A model generated the notes under the pieces. It did no database searches, was not told the DNA's origin, and saw only the letters and a list, made by a program, of their open reading frames with translations. 5,799 nt of DNA. Source: Bacteroides sp. (GTDB lineage Bacteria > Bacteroidota > Bacteroidia > Bacteroidales > Bacteroidaceae). Made by a program: the position numbers and the translations under genes. The first letter of the stretch is position 1; each line of letters opens with the position of its first letter. Where the stretch lies: NCBI GenBank assembly GCA_030151845.1, contig JASLCM010000161.1:1-5799 (forward strand). The letters run 5' to 3'. Shown in pieces: positions 1 through 5,799 of this stretch.

Positions 1-75
1 GGTGACTAGTGGGATTCGAACCCACGACATTCAGAACCACAATCTGACGCTCTAACCAACTGAACTACAGCCACC
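1..75 (-). tRNA. tRNA-His (anticodon GTG)
   Basis: The reverse complement folds as a full cloverleaf. The anticodon arm is TCAGA-TTGTGGT-TCTGA with anticodon GTG. The T arm is GTGGG-TTCGAAT-CCCAC, and the D arm carries AGTTGGTTA between GTTC and GAGC. The 5' end has the extra G typical of tRNA-His (G-1, at position 75), which can pair with the discriminator C73 at position 1, giving an eight-pair acceptor stem with some G-U pairs. This G-1:C73 pair is the identity element read by histidyl-tRNA synthetase. The window ends exactly at C73, so whether the 3' CCA is encoded cannot be seen. The gene lies 51 bases downstream of the CapA-family lipoprotein gene on the same strand but has its own promoter. 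Confidence 0.97.
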
Positions 76-83
76 GTCTTTAT

Positions 84-122
84 TTGTGCTGCAAAGATAT
101 AGATAAACTTTATATCTGCAAA
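84..122 (-). promoter_or_regulatory. Bacteroidota-type promoter of tRNA-His
   Basis: On the minus strand a -33 TTTG (positions 122-119) is followed after 19 bases by TATCTTTG (99-92), a full match to the Bacteroidota -7 consensus TAnnTTTG. The expected transcription start is near position 85, about ten bases before the mature tRNA 5' end, leaving a short leader for RNase P to remove. The spacer also contains an AT-rich inverted repeat, listed separately. Box sequence and spacing are seen directly; the exact start point is inferred. Confidence 0.8.
95..117. repeat. AT-rich inverted repeat in the tRNA-His promoter spacer
   Basis: The arms AGATATA (95-101) and TATATCT (111-117) are exact reverse complements around a nine-base centre. 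The repeat occupies the space between the -33 and -7 boxes of the tRNA-His promoter and overlaps the -7 box. It could help end the upstream lipoprotein transcript, but there is no GC-rich stem or T tract. It could also be a protein-binding site, or chance in AT-rich DNA. No function is claimed. Confidence 0.3.
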
Positions 123-126
123 CTTT

Positions 127-1266
127 CTAGTCCTTTTTTATCTCAAAAAAGCTAATGTTTTTTTGATCAAAATTCGTTGTTATTCTTCTAGAGTCTTTAA
201 GTGCTTGATTCCTTTTTAGTTGTGCTGATGCACTGAGATGTACGTCCTCTAAGCCCGTTGGAATTATTAAATAATTATTTTGCTTTGTATGCTTTGGTCG
301 GCCACACCAAGTTAAGGTATAGCTGTATTTTTTTTCAATTTTATTGGCTGCTTTAGATATTTGAATTTTAGCTATTGCTCCAATATCTGTATGTTTAGCA
401 GACATGTTAGAAATAAAGTTTCCAAGAGAATAAGTTATTAGATGTTTTTGACTTGTTAGGGTGTCTTCTAGAACCACCATGGGTTGAATAACATGTGGAT
501 GGCTTCCAATGACATCAGCGACGCCATTGTCGATAAGCCAACCAGCCAACTCTTCTTGTTTTTTGCTCTGTGTAACTTGATACTCTTCTCCCCAATGTAG
601 GCAAGCAATAATCAAATCGGGAGCTAAGGCACGTGCCTCAGCTAGATCTCTCTTTATAATAAAAGTGTCTATGTAGTTTACATGATTTGGGGATTTAACA
701 GTTAAACCATTCGTACCATAAGTATAGTTCAATAGAGCAACCCTGATATTGTTTTTTTCTAGTAGGAGAGGATATCTCTCCTGTCTCTCTAATTCAGTCC
801 TATAAACACCAAGGTGTTTAACTTGAAGAGTATCCAATGTAGCTAAAGTTCGTTCTAAACCTTTTTTACCTCTATCTAAGCAATGATTATTGGCTGTTAA
901 TAAAACGTTGATACCAGCTTTAATAGCGCTTTCAGCAAACTCTTTGGGTGCAGAAAAAGAAGGGTATCCCCTATAAGGTTCTCCCGCCAATGTAACCTCA
1001 AGGTTTGCAATTGTAAAATCAGCTTTTTTAAATAGAGAAGTAACGTATTGAAAACATTCCTGATAGTTGTAGCCTGCTTCAGATTTAGCAGCTTCTATTT
1101 GTGCTGTATGTTGCATTAAGTCGCCTACAAATAGAAGAGTCAGCGTATCCTTTTGAAAAGTCTTTGAAAGCGTTGTTGGGCTATCCCTTTTATCCTTTAG
1201 GTTACAAGCGGTAACTAAAAGAGTAAATAGCGATATTAGGACTATAAAAGTGTAACTCTTTTTCAT
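127..1266 (-). CDS. CapA/PGA_cap-family metallophosphatase-like lipoprotein
   Basis: This 379-residue protein belongs to the CapA/YwtB (PGA_cap) branch of the calcineurin-like phosphoesterase fold. Residues 1-20 form a lipoprotein signal (KK, a hydrophobic run, then the lipobox VTAC) with lipidation expected at Cys21, so it should be anchored to a membrane facing the periplasm or outside. Family motifs run in order: VGDLM (47-51), NLE (88-90), NNHCLDRG (126-133), HWGEEY (224-229), GSHPHVIQP (254-262) and YSLGNF (279-284). These contribute the presumed metal and active-site His, Asp and Asn residues. The ATG at 1266 was chosen because it starts directly at the signal peptide. A TTG 69 bases further upstream would lie inside folD and bury the signal. 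Named CapA proteins act in poly-gamma-glutamate capsule export, but no capB, capC or capD partner is present here, so the substrate is unknown. Family membership is firm; a capsule role is not supported. Confidence 0.9.
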   Translation of the reverse strand: MKKSYTFIVLISLFTLLVTACNLKDKRDSPTTLSKTFQKDTLTLLFVGDLMQHTAQIEAAKSEAGYNYQECFQYVTSLFKKADFTIANLEVTLAGEPYRGYPSFSAPKEFAESAIKAGINVLLTANNHCLDRGKKGLERTLATLDTLQVKHLGVYRTELERQERYPLLLEKNNIRVALLNYTYGTNGLTVKSPNHVNYIDTFIIKRDLAEARALAPDLIIACLHWGEEYQVTQSKKQEELAGWLIDNGVADVIGSHPHVIQPMVVLEDTLTSQKHLITYSLGNFISNMSAKHTDIGAIAKIQISKAANKIEKKYSYTLTWCGRPKHTKQNNYLIIPTGLEDVHLSASAQLKRNQALKDSRRITTNFDQKNISFFEIKKD

Positions 1267-1300
1267 AAACAACAAAGGGAGGTAGCTACCTCCCTTTATT
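1264..1300 (-). terminator. Perfect palindrome between folD and the CapA gene; probable intrinsic terminator or attenuator
   Basis: Positions 1274-1297 are a perfect palindrome with 12-base arms (AAAGGGAGGTAG and its complement). As RNA it forms a stem of about ten pairs with an AGCT loop, followed on the minus strand by the T-rich CTTTGTTGTTT. It starts ten bases after the folD stop, which fits a folD terminator. The tract is interrupted by G, so it may leak. The stem ends only seven bases before the CapA-lipoprotein ATG, leaving no room for a promoter after it. Termination here would therefore also attenuate the downstream gene. On the plus strand the T tract is poorer and there is no gene to terminate. 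Confidence 0.65.
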
Positions 1301-1306
1301 ATCTTC

Positions 1307-2188
1307 TTATTTGTATATATCCTTTTTACTAGCAAGTAGCGTATTTTTCATTAACGAGACAATTGTCATAGGCCCCACTCCCCCAGGAACAGGAGTGATA
1401 AAAGAGCATTTAGGAGCAACTTTATCAAAATCAACATCACCATGTAGCTTAAAGCCCGATTTAGTTTTTGTAGAAGGTAGCCTTGTTGTACCAACATCTA
1501 TAACCACAGCACCTTCTTTAACCATATCTTCCGTTAAAAAATGAGGTTGACCCAAAGCTACTATAATAATATCTGCAGTTAGACATTCCTCCTTTATATT
1601 CTTAGAACGGCTATGACATACAGTGACTGTAGCATTTCCAGGTTCACTTTTCTGCATGAGTAAGGCAGCCATAGGCTTACCAACGATATTACTTCTTCCT
1701 AATACTACACATTTTTTACCTGTAGTTTCTATACTATAACGTCTAAAAAGTTCTAATATACCATTTGGAGTAGCTGATAAGAAACAGGGTAATCCAATCA
1801 TCATTCTACCAACATTGATAGGGTGAAAGCCATCAACATCCTTTTTATAGTCGATAGACTCAATTACTTTTTGTTCAGAGATATGATTAGGTAGAGGTAG
1901 CTGTACAATGAATCCATCAATATTGCTATCTTGATTTAATTCATGGACTTTTGCTAAAAGTTCAGCCTCGGTTATGTCATTTTCGTATCTAATTAAAGTT
2001 GAGTCAAACCCACAGGCCTCACAGGCCTTAACCTTAGATCTTACATAGGTTTCACTTCCACCATCATGTCCAACAAGTATAGCTGCAAGGTGAGGCTTTT
2101 TACCACCTTTTGCTACGATTGAGGCAACCTCTTGAGCTATCTCTTTCTTTATGATTTCTGAGATGTGCTTACCGTCAATAATATTCAT
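1307..2188 (-). CDS. folD: FolD, bifunctional methylenetetrahydrofolate dehydrogenase / methenyltetrahydrofolate cyclohydrolase
   Basis: FolD is a cytosolic, usually dimeric enzyme. It oxidises 5,10-methylene-THF to 5,10-methenyl-THF with NADP+, then hydrolyses that to 10-formyl-THF, the donor for purine synthesis and for formylating initiator Met-tRNA. The 293-residue length is normal. The catalytic domain shows YVRSK with Tyr48 and the catalytic Lys52, QLPLP at 96-100, and KDVDG at 116-120 with the conserved Asp119. The Rossmann part shows GRSNIVGKP (164-172) and CHSRSKN (191-197). The family signature PGGVGPMT is at 268-275. No key residue is missing. The ATG (2188-2186) shares its first A with the last base of the ffh TAA, giving TAATG, so the two genes are almost certainly one operon with coupled translation. 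No separate promoter was seen. Confidence 0.97.
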   Translation of the reverse strand: MNIIDGKHISEIIKKEIAQEVASIVAKGGKKPHLAAILVGHDGGSETYVRSKVKACEACGFDSTLIRYENDITEAELLAKVHELNQDSNIDGFIVQLPLPNHISEQKVIESIDYKKDVDGFHPINVGRMMIGLPCFLSATPNGILELFRRYSIETTGKKCVVLGRSNIVGKPMAALLMQKSEPGNATVTVCHSRSKNIKEECLTADIIIVALGQPHFLTEDMVKEGAVVIDVGTTRLPSTKTKSGFKLHGDVDFDKVAPKCSFITPVPGGVGPMTIVSLMKNTLLASKKDIYK

Positions 2189-3519
2189 TACCCTCTAAAG
2201 TTTTGCATCATTCTACCCAGTTTGTTGCCACCACTTCCTGTAACCATCTTCATCATTTTTCTTGTTTGATCAAACTGTTTTAGAAGGCGGTTAACTTCTT
2301 GTATGGTAGTTCCACTTCCTTTCGCAATCCTAGCTCTTCTTGACCCATTGAGAACTTGTGGATTACCTCTCTCCTCAGGAGTCATGGAGTGAATAATAGC
2401 TTCAATGCTTTTAAAAGCATCATCATCAATGTCGATATCTTTGATTGCTTTTCCAACACCAGGAAGCATGGAGGCTAACTCTTTTAAGTTACCCATCTTC
2501 TTAATTTGTTGAATTTGACTCATAAAGTCATTGAAGTCGAATTGGTTCTTAGCAATGCGTTTTTGTAAACGTTTTGCTTCCTCTTCATCGTATTGCTCTT
2601 GAGCTCGTTCCACTAATGAAACAATATCCCCCATACCTAAAATACGGTCGGCCATACGGGAAGGGTGGAATTGATCAATTGCATCTAGCTTTTCTCCAGT
2701 ACCAACAAATTTGATAGGTTTATCTACAACATTTCTAATAGATAAAGCAGCACCACCACGTGTATCACCATCTAGTTTTGTGAGTACAACTCCATCGAAG
2801 TTAAGTCTTTCGTTAAACTCTTTAGCAGTATTAACAGCATCTTGTCCCGTCATGGAGTCAACAACGAAGAGAATTTCGCTAGGAGTCACAGCCTCTTTAA
2901 TTGCAGAAATCTCTTTCATCATCTCTTCATCCACAGCTAAACGACCAGCAGTGTCAATAATAACTAAATCATTCCCTTTTGCCTTAGCCTCTTTTATTGC
3001 ATTCTGAGCGATTAGAACAGGATCTTTTACATCTGGTTCAGAATAGACCGGGACACCTATCTGTTCAGCTAGAACAGAAAGCTGTTCGATAGCAGCGGGT
3101 CTATAAACGTCACAAGCAACTAGTAAAGGGCGTTTATGTTTCTTATTTTTAAGGAGATGAGCCAGTTTACCTGTAAAAGTTGTTTTACCAGATCCTTGTA
3201 GCCCAGACATCAATATAATGGCAGGATCTCCTTTGATATTAATATCAACAGCTTCTCCCCCCATAAGTTGTGTTAGTTCATCATGAACTATCTTAACCAT
3301 TAATTGGCTAGGCTTAACTGCAGTTAATACATTTTGTCCTAAAGCTTTTTCCTTCACAGTGTCTGTGAAGTTCTTAGCAACTTTATAGTTTACGTCTGCA
3401 TCCAATAGGGCTCTACGTACATCTTTAAGTGTTTCGGCTACATTAATCTCAGTGATTTTACCTTCACCTTTTAGTATTTTAAATGACCTTTCCAGTCTTT
3501 CACTTAAATTATCGAACAT
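2188..3519 (-). CDS. ffh: Ffh, signal recognition particle GTPase (SRP54)
   Basis: Ffh binds 4.5S RNA and hydrophobic signal sequences of nascent chains. With the receptor FtsY it delivers ribosomes to the SecYEG translocon. The protein is 443 residues, normal for the family. It has an N-terminal helical N domain (about 1-90, with ALLDADVNYKVAKNF), then the NG GTPase domain: P loop GLQGSGKTT (106-114), DVYRPAAIEQL (137-147), DTAGR (189-193), TKLD (247-250) and GTGE (273-276). The methionine-rich M domain starts near 296, and its RNA-binding helix-turn-helix includes SRRARIAKGSG (393-403) and the following QEVNRLLKQF. All GTPase motifs are intact. The start is an ATG with a -7 box about 60 bases upstream. 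It is the first gene of a probable ffh-folD operon. The 4.5S RNA gene is not in this window. Confidence 0.98.
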   Translation of the reverse strand: MFDNLSERLERSFKILKGEGKITEINVAETLKDVRRALLDADVNYKVAKNFTDTVKEKALGQNVLTAVKPSQLMVKIVHDELTQLMGGEAVDINIKGDPAIILMSGLQGSGKTTFTGKLAHLLKNKKHKRPLLVACDVYRPAAIEQLSVLAEQIGVPVYSEPDVKDPVLIAQNAIKEAKAKGNDLVIIDTAGRLAVDEEMMKEISAIKEAVTPSEILFVVDSMTGQDAVNTAKEFNERLNFDGVVLTKLDGDTRGGAALSIRNVVDKPIKFVGTGEKLDAIDQFHPSRMADRILGMGDIVSLVERAQEQYDEEEAKRLQKRIAKNQFDFNDFMSQIQQIKKMGNLKELASMLPGVGKAIKDIDIDDDAFKSIEAIIHSMTPEERGNPQVLNGSRRARIAKGSGTTIQEVNRLLKQFDQTRKMMKMVTGSGGNKLGRMMQNFRG

Positions 3520-3570
3520 ATATTTAGCTAGATTTTAATTATATCTTTTAATTTTACAACTCTCTGTTTG

Positions 3571-3585
3571 AATGGAACAAATGTA
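3571..3585 (-). promoter_or_regulatory. Predicted -7 box of the ffh-folD promoter
   Basis: In the 82-base gap between the MATE gene and ffh, the minus strand carries TACATTTG (positions 3585-3578), a full match to TAnnTTTG. Transcription would start near 3571 and give a leader of about 50 bases before the ffh ATG. No good TTTG is seen at the -33 position, which would fall around the end of the MATE gene, so the assignment rests mainly on the -7 box and its location. Confidence 0.6.
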
Positions 3586-3601
3586 CGAAAAACTATCGTA
3601 T

Positions 3602-4936
3602 TTATATGGTTTTGTTTTGCCATTTTGCTTTTTTGAAGTAGATCAAGCTAACAATAAGAAGGAGAGAGTAATAGACCAGCTCAACTGTAAAGCATATTTC
3701 TAATGAAGCTTTTAGTACCAGTCCCACTATTATAATGTATAAAGAGTAGAATATCAATGTAATAATTTCTAACCATAAGGCTGCCTGTGTATTTCCTGTT
3801 CCAGAAATACTGTTAAATACGATATTAGAAACAGATGCAATTAGCATAGCTATGCTAATGATGTAGAGTGAAGGGATTGCTCCCTCTATTAGAGCATCAC
3901 TATTGGTGTAAATACGTATAATAGGTTCAGGCCAAATAACTACGAGAAGGATTAAACCAATCATTATAAAAAGAGATACCTTAGCTATCTTTCGAATCAA
4001 TTTTTCTACATGGTGAACTCCTCCCTCTCCAATAAGGTTACTAACTAAACTATTAGCAGTGGTTGAGAGAGAGTTTACAGGAATCAACATGAGGATGTAT
4101 ATGCTACGTACAATATTTGCGATGGCAAGCTCCCGTTGTCCAAGCCTCTCTACAGCCATGAAAAAGATAAACCAACTTCCCATCGATAAAAAATATTGTA
4201 GCATTGTGAAACTTGAAATCTTCAAAATAGCTTTTAGTTGTTTGATATCAACTACATGTTGATAGTTTTGGAAGCCATATTTTTTCAAATCTACTGTAGT
4301 TATAGTGTAGATGATAAAAAATAGAACAGAGGAAAGCTCTGCAATTACGGATGCAATAGCGGCTCCTTTAATTCCTAATTCAGGAAATCCAAAATTTCCA
4401 AAGATGAGAGCATAGTCCAGTATGATATTTACTATGGCCATAACAACAGCATTTAATGTCATCACTTTTGTTCTTGCTATTCCTATATAAAAGGCTCTAA
4501 ACATCACATTAATGAAGGCAAAAAAGAATCCAAAGACTCTCCAGTGAAGGAACTCCATAGTTGCATCCAAAACTTGATCTGAAGAGATTATGAAGGTCAT
4601 AATATCCTTGCCAAGCCAAACAGATAATGCGTAGAAAAGCAATGCTAGAAGTTGAAGAAAGATAATTCCTTGCAATACGATAGCTCCTATCTCTTGGTGT
4701 TGTTTCTGACCGTTTCTTCTTGCTACGACAATTTGAGAACCAACGCTAAAGCCAAAACCCACTGTAAAAAGACAAATATAATACAGACCACCTAGAGCAG
4801 CTGCACCAAGGGCAATTTCGCTTACTCTGCCTAAAAAGGCTGTATCTGTTAGATTAATAACGTTTTGTGCGAGTAAACTTAAAATAATAGGGTAGCTAAC
4901 TTTCCAAATCTGTTTGTTGCTGTAGGACTGTTCCAT
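3602..4936 (-). CDS. MATE-family multidrug/Na+ (or H+) antiporter-like membrane protein
   Basis: This is an inner-membrane secondary transporter of the MATE family, whose members export cationic drugs, dyes or metabolites in exchange for Na+ or H+. The 444-residue protein shows about twelve hydrophobic segments in two six-helix halves: roughly 12-33, 41-70, 83-107, 130-152, 158-181 and 188-213, then 235-262, 269-291, 316-336, 352-378, 385-409 and 412-434. Family features include YPIILSLLAQ and DTAFLGR (31-37) in the first helix region, LDYALIFG (173-180), GAAIASVIAE (191-200), and GQRELAIANIVRSIY in the second half. The start was set at the ATG at 4936. A TTG ten codons upstream is in frame but lies inside the predicted -7 box and cannot be in the transcript. 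The substrate cannot be read from the sequence. It is a single-gene unit between rho and ffh, with no clear terminator after it. Confidence 0.93.
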   Translation of the reverse strand: MEQSYSNKQIWKVSYPIILSLLAQNVINLTDTAFLGRVSEIALGAAALGGLYYICLFTVGFGFSVGSQIVVARRNGQKQHQEIGAIVLQGIIFLQLLALLFYALSVWLGKDIMTFIISSDQVLDATMEFLHWRVFGFFFAFINVMFRAFYIGIARTKVMTLNAVVMAIVNIILDYALIFGNFGFPELGIKGAAIASVIAELSSVLFFIIYTITTVDLKKYGFQNYQHVVDIKQLKAILKISSFTMLQYFLSMGSWFIFFMAVERLGQRELAIANIVRSIYILMLIPVNSLSTTANSLVSNLIGEGGVHHVEKLIRKIAKVSLFIMIGLILLVVIWPEPIIRIYTNSDALIEGAIPSLYIISIAMLIASVSNIVFNSISGTGNTQAALWLEIITLIFYSLYIIIVGLVLKASLEICFTVELVYYSLLLIVSLIYFKKAKWQNKTI

Positions 4937-4956
4937 ATCGTATTTCTTGAAGTCTA

Positions 4957-4971
4957 TTTGGCGCAAAGGTA
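4957..4971 (-). promoter_or_regulatory. Predicted -7 box of the MATE gene promoter
   Basis: The minus strand has TACCTTTG at positions 4971-4964, a full TAnnTTTG match. A start near 4957 would give a leader of about 20 bases before the ATG at 4936. The -33 region falls in the T tract of the rho terminator (TTTT rather than TTTG), so the promoter and the upstream terminator are packed against each other. The box also covers the in-frame TTG at 4966, which rules that TTG out as a start codon for this transcript. Confidence 0.6.
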
Positions 4972-4990
4972 CTATTCCTTTTTTGCTCTT

Positions 4991-5032
4991 TAAAAAAGAA
5001 AAGGCTCACAACCTAGTTGCAAGCCTTTTCTT
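4991..5032 (-). terminator. Intrinsic terminator of rho
   Basis: On the minus strand, arms at 5031-5016 and 5012-4997 form a 16-pair stem: ten perfect outer pairs AGAAAAGGCT/AGCCTTTTCT, two G-U pairs, then CAAC/GTTG. The loop is TAG, and a run of six T (4997-4992) covers the stem's last base and the five after it. It begins about 20 bases after the rho stop. The plus strand lacks a matching T tract, so the element acts toward the MATE gene and insulates it from rho transcription. Confidence 0.9.
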
Positions 5033-5052
5033 AAAAATATTTAACTAAACCT

Positions 5053-5799
5053 TTAGCTATTCATACTGAGTAAGAACTCGTCATTATTTTTAGTTTGCTC
5101 AAGCTTGTCTTTTACAAATGTCATTGCTTCAAGAGGATTCATATCGGCTAAGAATTTTCTTAAAATCCACATTCTATCTAAAGAAGTTTTATCCAATAGT
5201 AAATCATCTCTACGTGTACTAGAAGCAGTTATGTTAACAGCAGGGAATATACGTTTGTTAGATAGGTTTCTATCCAGCTGTAACTCCATATTACCAGTAC
5301 CTTTAAATTCTTCAAAGATAACCTCATCCATTTTGGAACCAGTATCAATAAGAGCAGTAGCTAATATGGTAAGTGAACCACCATTCTCTATGTTTCTAGC
5401 AGCACCAAAAAAGCGTTTAGGCTTGTGAAGAGCGTTGGCATCAACACCACCAGATAGAACCTTACCCGAAGCTGGTGAAACTGTGTTGTAGGCTCTTGCC
5501 AAGCGGGTTATTGAATCTAAGAAAATAACAACATCGTGTCCACACTCTACTAAACGCTTTGCTTTTTCTAGTACAATACCTGCAATCTTTACATGTCTCT
5601 CTGCAGGTTCATCAAAGGTAGATGCGATAACTTCTGCGTTTACACTACGTGACATATCAGTAACCTCTTCTGGGCGTTCATCAATAAGTAGCATAATCAT
5701 ATAAACCTCGGGATGGTTTGCTGCAATAGCGTTAGCTATTTGTTTCATCAATATGGTTTTACCTGTTTTTGGTTGTGCTACAATTAAACCACGTTGTCC
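5053..5799 (-). CDS. rho: Transcription termination factor Rho, C-terminal part (5' end outside window)
   Basis: Rho is a homohexameric RNA-dependent ATPase that translocates along untranslated RNA and releases RNA polymerase. Only the last 248 codons are present. The reading frame is open to the window edge (first codons GQRGLIVAQ), so the gene continues beyond 5799. No start inside the window should be used, including the TTG-ATG pair near 5751, because it would cut the Walker A motif off. Visible parts, numbered from the edge: Walker A QPKTGKT (9-15), LLIDERPEEV (37-46) with the catalytic Glu, Walker B DVVIFLD (89-95), SITRLARAYN (96-105), the Q-loop region PASGKVLSGG (109-118), the R-loop region DTGSKMDE (152-159), and FKGTGNMEL (165-172). 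The end LLSMNS is typical of the lineage. The N-terminal RNA-binding domain is not visible. All ATPase motifs seen are intact. Confidence 0.97.
   Translation of the reverse strand, partial: GQRGLIVAQPKTGKTILMKQIANAIAANHPEVYMIMLLIDERPEEVTDMSRSVNAEVIASTFDEPAERHVKIAGIVLEKAKRLVECGHDVVIFLDSITRLARAYNTVSPASGKVLSGGVDANALHKPKRFFGAARNIENGGSLTILATALIDTGSKMDEVIFEEFKGTGNMELQLDRNLSNKRIFPAVNITASSTRRDDLLLDKTSLDRMWILRKFLADMNPLEAMTFVKDKLEQTKNNDEFLLSMNS

Noticed and set aside
1311..1544. Plus-strand open frame of 77 codons
   Set aside because: It lies antisense and wholly inside folD, whose protein matches its family throughout; the frame has no promoter, no family resemblance and no independent support.
2019..2036. 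Tandem CACAGGCCT-like repeat
   Set aside because: It encodes the conserved KACEACG stretch next to the FolD active-site lysine, so the repeat is explained by protein sequence.
2711..3007. Plus-strand open frame of 98 codons
   Set aside because: Antisense shadow of the ffh GTPase domain; composition is the Ser/Ile-rich mirror of a real coding strand.
3584..3600. Short inverted repeat TACGA/TCGTA as a terminator of the MATE gene
   Set aside because: Only five pairs with a seven-base loop, AT-rich and without a following T tract; too weak to call a terminator.
4059..4262. Plus-strand open frame of 67 codons
   Set aside because: Antisense shadow inside the MATE gene with no family features or promoter.
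5105..5428. Plus-strand open frame of 107 codons
   Set aside because: Antisense to the highly conserved ATPase region of rho; explained by that coding sequence.
5749..5775. Rho Walker A reads QPKTGKT instead of the PPKAGKT of E. coli
   Set aside because: The catalytic GKT is intact and this variant looks like the usual Bacteroidota form rather than an anomaly.
1..5799. Possible mobile element, tRNA-targeted integration site, CRISPR array or defence system
   Set aside because: The tRNA-His gene could in principle be an integration target, but its 3' end is at the window edge. The visible side holds only ordinary chromosomal genes, with no integrase, transposase, spaced repeats or defence genes.

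Overview
This window is a co-oriented housekeeping stretch of a Bacteroidota chromosome, most likely order Bacteroidales. Every recognised gene reads on the minus strand. Three things support the assignment. The DNA is moderately AT-rich by eye. Promoter -7 boxes of the Bacteroidota type (TAnnTTTG) sit upstream of three transcription units. The Rho, Ffh and FolD proteins read like Bacteroidales members, for example the Rho Walker A written QPKTGKT and its SSTRRDDLLLD stretch. The genus cannot be fixed from the sequence alone.

Layout in the direction of transcription, from high to low coordinates: (1) 5799-5053, the C-terminal 248 residues of transcription termination factor Rho, cut by the window edge and followed by a strong intrinsic terminator (about 5032-4991). 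(2) 4936-3602, a 12-helix MATE-family multidrug/Na+ antiporter-like protein with its own -7 box just downstream of the rho terminator. (3) 3519-2188, ffh (SRP54), with a promoter in the 82-base gap before it. (4) 2188-1307, folD, joined to ffh by a TAATG stop/start overlap. (5) 1266-127, a lipoprotein of the CapA/PGA_cap metallophosphatase-like family. It is separated from folD by 40 bases, most of which is a perfect 24-base palindrome. (6) 75-1, tRNA-His(GTG), with a well-formed promoter between it and the CapA gene.

The probable transcription units are rho (end only), MATE, ffh-folD (possibly with partial read-through into the CapA lipoprotein) and tRNA-His. The ffh-folD pair links membrane-protein targeting with the one-carbon pathway that supplies 10-formyl-tetrahydrofolate. 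The pairing reflects shared transcription and translational coupling rather than an obvious common pathway. No mobile element, CRISPR array, integrase, phage gene or toxin-antitoxin pair was seen. I found no convincing new multi-gene system. The most interesting items are regulatory: the palindrome lying directly against the CapA start codon, and the ffh/folD coupling.
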